From PALSA-1006 sp964532405 (GTDB taxonomy: Bacteria > Pseudomonadota > Gammaproteobacteria > Burkholderiales > Gallionellaceae), in assembly GCA_964532405.1 (NCBI GenBank), contig CAZHIC010000003.1, forward strand, positions 62,001-126,000: a DNA stretch of 64,000 bases, given 5' to 3'. Below the pieces are notes generated by a model. It did no database searches, was not told the DNA's origin, and saw nothing but the letters and a program-made list of their open reading frames with translations. Position numbers and translations under genes: made by a program. This document shows positions 61,729-64,000 of the stretch, piece after piece. Position 1 is the stretch's first letter, and each line of letters opens with the position of its first letter.

Positions 61729-62069
61729 ATAAAACCTTTTTGAATTACATCGGCCTGCCGCCTTTGCGGGGCGCCAGTCTTAGGCAGATAGGGGGAAAAC
61801 GAACCGGATTCGGTAGCGAACAATCAAGACTGAAGCAATTGCCGCGCGGCGCATTGTAACAGAGTGGGAAATATGAGGTGTCAGGCGTGGGTAAGCATCT
61901 CGAAGTTCGGGAGAGCGGCTTGACGTTCAGTTGAGTAGGCTGCCCGATGGACTGGTTTGGGAAGCGAAATATCTAGATAGGGACTAGACCGTTTGGCATA
62001 TTGTTTTAATTGATGCGCGACTCTATAACGCCCCCTGTAGTTTAGGCGAATATTTAGCGGGGGATGTTT
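61729..62069. other. Intergenic region between divergent rhlE and CZB genes
   Basis: 341 bases without a supported gene; presumably holds both promoters. The cold-shock-like leader often found before DEAD-box helicases was looked for but no clear box was recognised. Confidence 0.4.
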
Positions 62070-62489
62070 ATGCTGGTGAGCAGTGAGGCGGAATGTTATG
62101 TAGAGGTTCCTTCCGGCAATTTCGGCATCGACTTTGTCGAAGTTGCAGTGTCGCACATGAGCTGGCGCAGCCGGTTGAAGAGCCACATCGCAGGAGAGGC
62201 GGCTGAGAATTGGTTGCCAAGTGCAGCCGGAGCGGACGACGGTTGCGGTTTGGGGCGTTGGTTGAGCGGTATCGGCAGAGTCAAATTCGGCCATTTTTCC
62301 GCATTTCGCCGTTTGGAAGCGGATCATGCCGAGTTTCATTATTTTGCCGGGCTGATCCTCGCAAATGTTCTGGAAGGGGGGCGGGTTGAGGCGGAGGCAT
62401 TGCTGAGGAATGAATTTTCGCAAGCCACGCGTCGCATACTGATCGCGATCAACGAGATGAACGAAACAATGCGGCAAACGGCGGCATAG
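62070..62489 (+). CDS. Stand-alone CZB (chemoreceptor zinc-binding) domain protein
   Basis: 139 residues. The core (residues 23-95) fits the CZB pattern: His in VAVSHMSWRSRLKSHIAGE, Cys in DDGCGLGRWLSGIG, and two His in LEADHAEFHYFAGLIL, the expected zinc ligands. CZB domains usually end chemoreceptors or diguanylate cyclases and sense zinc or hypochlorite; here there is no output domain in the same chain. The ATG at 62070 has a GGGGGA ribosome site at good distance; the ATG six bases earlier is too close. It is convergent with the RegA-like gene. Confidence 0.72.
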   Translation: MLVSSEAECYVEVPSGNFGIDFVEVAVSHMSWRSRLKSHIAGEAAENWLPSAAGADDGCGLGRWLSGIGRVKFGHFSAFRRLEADHAEFHYFAGLILANVLEGGRVEAEALLRNEFSQATRRILIAINEMNETMRQTAA

Positions 62490-62522
62490 TCTTTGTGCGT
62501 CCCTTTTACATTGCAGCGTATC

Positions 62523-63065
62523 TCACGCGCCCGGTCGTTTGCCCAGCTTGCGCTGCAAGGTGCGCCGGTGCATGTTGAGCAGGCGCGCGGTGGCGGAGAT
62601 GTTGCCTTGTTGTTCCTGTAGCACGCGCTGGATGTGCTCCCACTCCAAGCGATCCACCGAGGATGGCTGGGTATTGAGCGGCAGTGCGACGCTGGCGTTG
62701 TGGCCGAAAGCGGCGACGATCTCGTCGGCATTGGCGGGCTTGGCGAGGTATTGCGTCGCGCCGAGCTTGATCGCTTCTACGGCGGTGGCGATGCTGGCGT
62801 AGCCGGTGAGCACGACAATGCGTGTGGCGGAATCGAGCTTGTGTAGCGCTTGAATCAATACAAGGCCGGATGCCCCGTCCATTTTCAAATCAACCACCGC
62901 GTATTCCGGCGGGTTCGCTTTTGCCAGCGGTAGCGCCTGTTCGACGCTGTGGGCAACCGTCACTGCGAAGCCGCGTTTCTCCAGCGCGCGTGAGAGCACA
63001 TGGCAAAATGTTGTATCGTCATCTACCAGCAGCAATGACGGGCAATCGGCGCAGGGATGGCTCAT
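62523..63065 (-). CDS. RegA/PrrA/ActR-type redox response regulator
   Basis: 180 residues. Receiver: LLVDDDTTF, phospho-Asp in YAVVDLKMDGASG near 60, VLTGYASIATAVEAIKLGA, and Lys in YLAKPANADEI. A Pro-rich linker follows, then a short Fis-type DNA-binding helix-turn-helix (EWEHIQRVLQEQQGNISATARLLNMHRRTLQRKL). This compact layout is specific to the RegA group, global regulators of redox-dependent metabolism. It overlaps the kinase gene by four bases (ATGA). The receiver residue pattern and length match well; the targets are unknown. Confidence 0.88.
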   Translation of the reverse strand: MSHPCADCPSLLLVDDDTTFCHVLSRALEKRGFAVTVAHSVEQALPLAKANPPEYAVVDLKMDGASGLVLIQALHKLDSATRIVVLTGYASIATAVEAIKLGATQYLAKPANADEIVAAFGHNASVALPLNTQPSSVDRLEWEHIQRVLQEQQGNISATARLLNMHRRTLQRKLGKRPGA

Positions 63066-64000
63066 GCTTTCTTTCCCTTCAACGGTAGCATGACTGCGGT
63101 GGTGGCGCCGCCGCCTTCGCGGTTGAACAGGCGTACCTTGCCGCCGAGTTGCTCGATGGTTGCATTGGCTAAAAACAATCCGAGTCCGCGTCCCTCTTCT
63201 TTGGTAGTGAAGAACGCCGCCCCCGCATTGGCAGCGGATTCGGAGGTGAGACCTTGCCCTTGATCCTGAATTTCGAGCGTAAAGTTTTCGTCATCCCAGC
63301 GCACATGAATGTCTATTTTGTCGGGAGATGCATCGGCGGCGTTGTTGAGCAAATTGAGCAATGCCGCGCGTAGCGAGGGATCAATGCGCAGTTGCGGAGC
63401 GGGCTGTGTGCCGGATGAATGATAACGATGCTGTACTGCGGGGCGTAGCAGCTGCCATTCATCCAGTGTCTCGACAATGAATTGTTCCAGAGATTGCGGG
63501 GAGGTTGGCGCTGTATCTTGTGCATTGGCAAGGAGCTTGTCGAGAATGCGTTTGCAGTTGCGCACCTGCCCGTCTAATAGGGCGAGGCTTTCGCGCCATT
63601 CGGGGAGAGCATCTGTTTCATGTTGCAGTTCGCCGATGACGACTGCCAGTGTGGAGAGGGGGGTTCCCATTTCGTGCGCAGCACTGGCGGCTTGCATGCC
63701 GAGCGCGACGATGCGCTCGTTGCGCAAAGTCTCTTCGCGCACCCGCGCCAGTTTTTCATCGCGTTCACGCACGGCACTCGCCATCTTCACCACGAAATAG
63801 GCCACCACCGCCGCGCTGATGACGAAGCCCAGCCACATACCGAACACGTGCATGTTAAAGGCGTCGTCTTGTGGCATGGTGTGCTGCATCATTGTATGGT
63901 CATGCCCGATCATGGCCTCCATGTCGTGCTCTTCGCCTGTTGCGTGCGACATCGGCAAAGGCTGGTAATGCTTCATCAGTACGGTGTAACAGGCGGTGGT
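63062..64000 (-). CDS. RegB/PrrB-type sensor histidine kinase (5' end beyond window)
   Basis: The visible 312 codons start within or just before the last membrane helix (FGMWLGFVISAAVVAYFVVKM), preceded by a His/Met-rich periplasmic stretch (HDHTMMQHTMPQ). The kinase part has the RegB-type H-box AASAAHEMGTPLSTLAVVIGEL, N box LLNLLNNAADASPD, and IQDQGQGL with GRGLGLFLANATIEQLGG. An ATG at 63976 exists, but the frame is open to base 64000 and RegB proteins carry about six membrane helices, so the true start lies outside. The redox-active Cys next to the H-box that RegB of Rhodobacter uses was not seen in the visible part. Confidence 0.85.
   Translation of the reverse strand, partial: TTACYTVLMKHYQPLPMSHATGEEHDMEAMIGHDHTMMQHTMPQDDAFNMHVFGMWLGFVISAAVVAYFVVKMASAVRERDEKLARVREETLRNERIVALGMQAASAAHEMGTPLSTLAVVIGELQHETDALPEWRESLALLDGQVRNCKRILDKLLANAQDTAPTSPQSLEQFIVETLDEWQLLRPAVQHRYHSSGTQPAPQLRIDPSLRAALLNLLNNAADASPDKIDIHVRWDDENFTLEIQDQGQGLTSESAANAGAAFFTTKEEGRGLGLFLANATIEQLGGKVRLFNREGGGATTAVMLPLKGKKA

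Noticed and set aside
61881..62477. 198-codon minus-strand frame opposite the CZB gene
   Set aside because: The plus strand has the zinc-ligand pattern and a ribosome site, whereas this frame has no recognised motif.

Overview
The window looks like a chromosomal segment of a free-living betaproteobacterium, most plausibly of the Nitrosomonadales (Gallionella, Sideroxydans or Thiobacillus type). This is inferred from gene content and gene order, not from a database search. Pointers are the zapB-like/zapA/6S RNA block, a BtuM-type B12 permease beside BtuB, the DUF3683-type giant FAD/Fe-S oxidoreductase, a RegA/RegB-like redox pair, and many short GC-rich palindromic repeats. No rRNA, tRNA, CRISPR array, prophage or transposase gene was recognised.

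Layout. 1-3201 (minus): 3' part of the polar-flagellum GTPase gene flhF (cut by the window edge) and flhA. 3491-13673: housekeeping and single genes: aroC, a DUF3224 protein, a GT39-type membrane glycosyltransferase, rpmE, an LtaS-like sulfatase, a methyltransferase with an N-terminally short HxlR regulator, a secreted beta-carbonic anhydrase, a TSUP permease, an EVE protein, 6S RNA, zapA and a zapB-like gene. 13788-27033: vitamin B12 region. A cobalamin riboswitch leads into btuB, btuM, cobO, cbiA, cbiB, a cobC-cobQ fused frame, cobU and cobT. After an insertion-like unit, cobS and an alpha-ribazole phosphatase gene lie on the other strand. The unit (23865-25662) is an AT-rich DUF2971 gene framed by about 350-bp inverted repeats.

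27191-35732: msbA, a 2-Cys peroxiredoxin, an unknown exported protein, then a compact signalling cluster: CheY-like receiver, zinc-ribbon protein, PilB/GspE-like ATPase, a receiver and histidine kinase split by an apparent one-base frameshift in an A tract, another receiver and an Hpt protein. 35948-46072: solute symporter, phoB with an upstream Pho box, alanine dehydrogenase, a 2OG-Fe dioxygenase, an HDOD / GGDEF-EAL pair, cysK, a GST and phoR. 46300-49435: a more AT-rich stretch with yqhA, hemolysin III, a HAD hydrolase and small unknown ORFs. 49659-64000: an unknown 540-aa protein next to a 1308-aa FAD/Fe-S oxidoreductase, an AraC regulator and SDR, a GcvR-like ACT protein, ychJ, srkA, DUF1415, rhlE, a stand-alone zinc-binding CZB protein, and a RegA/RegB-type pair running off the right edge.

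The most unusual themes are four. First, palindromic repeats sit inside reading frames: one at the CobC-CobQ junction, one inside CobQ, one inside the giant oxidoreductase, and one supplying the C-terminus of the dioxygenase. Second, the inverted-repeat-framed DUF2971 gene splits the cobalamin genes. Third, a PilB-like ATPase sits in a phosphorelay cluster with no pilus genes beside it. Fourth, a receiver-kinase gene is broken at a homopolymeric A run.
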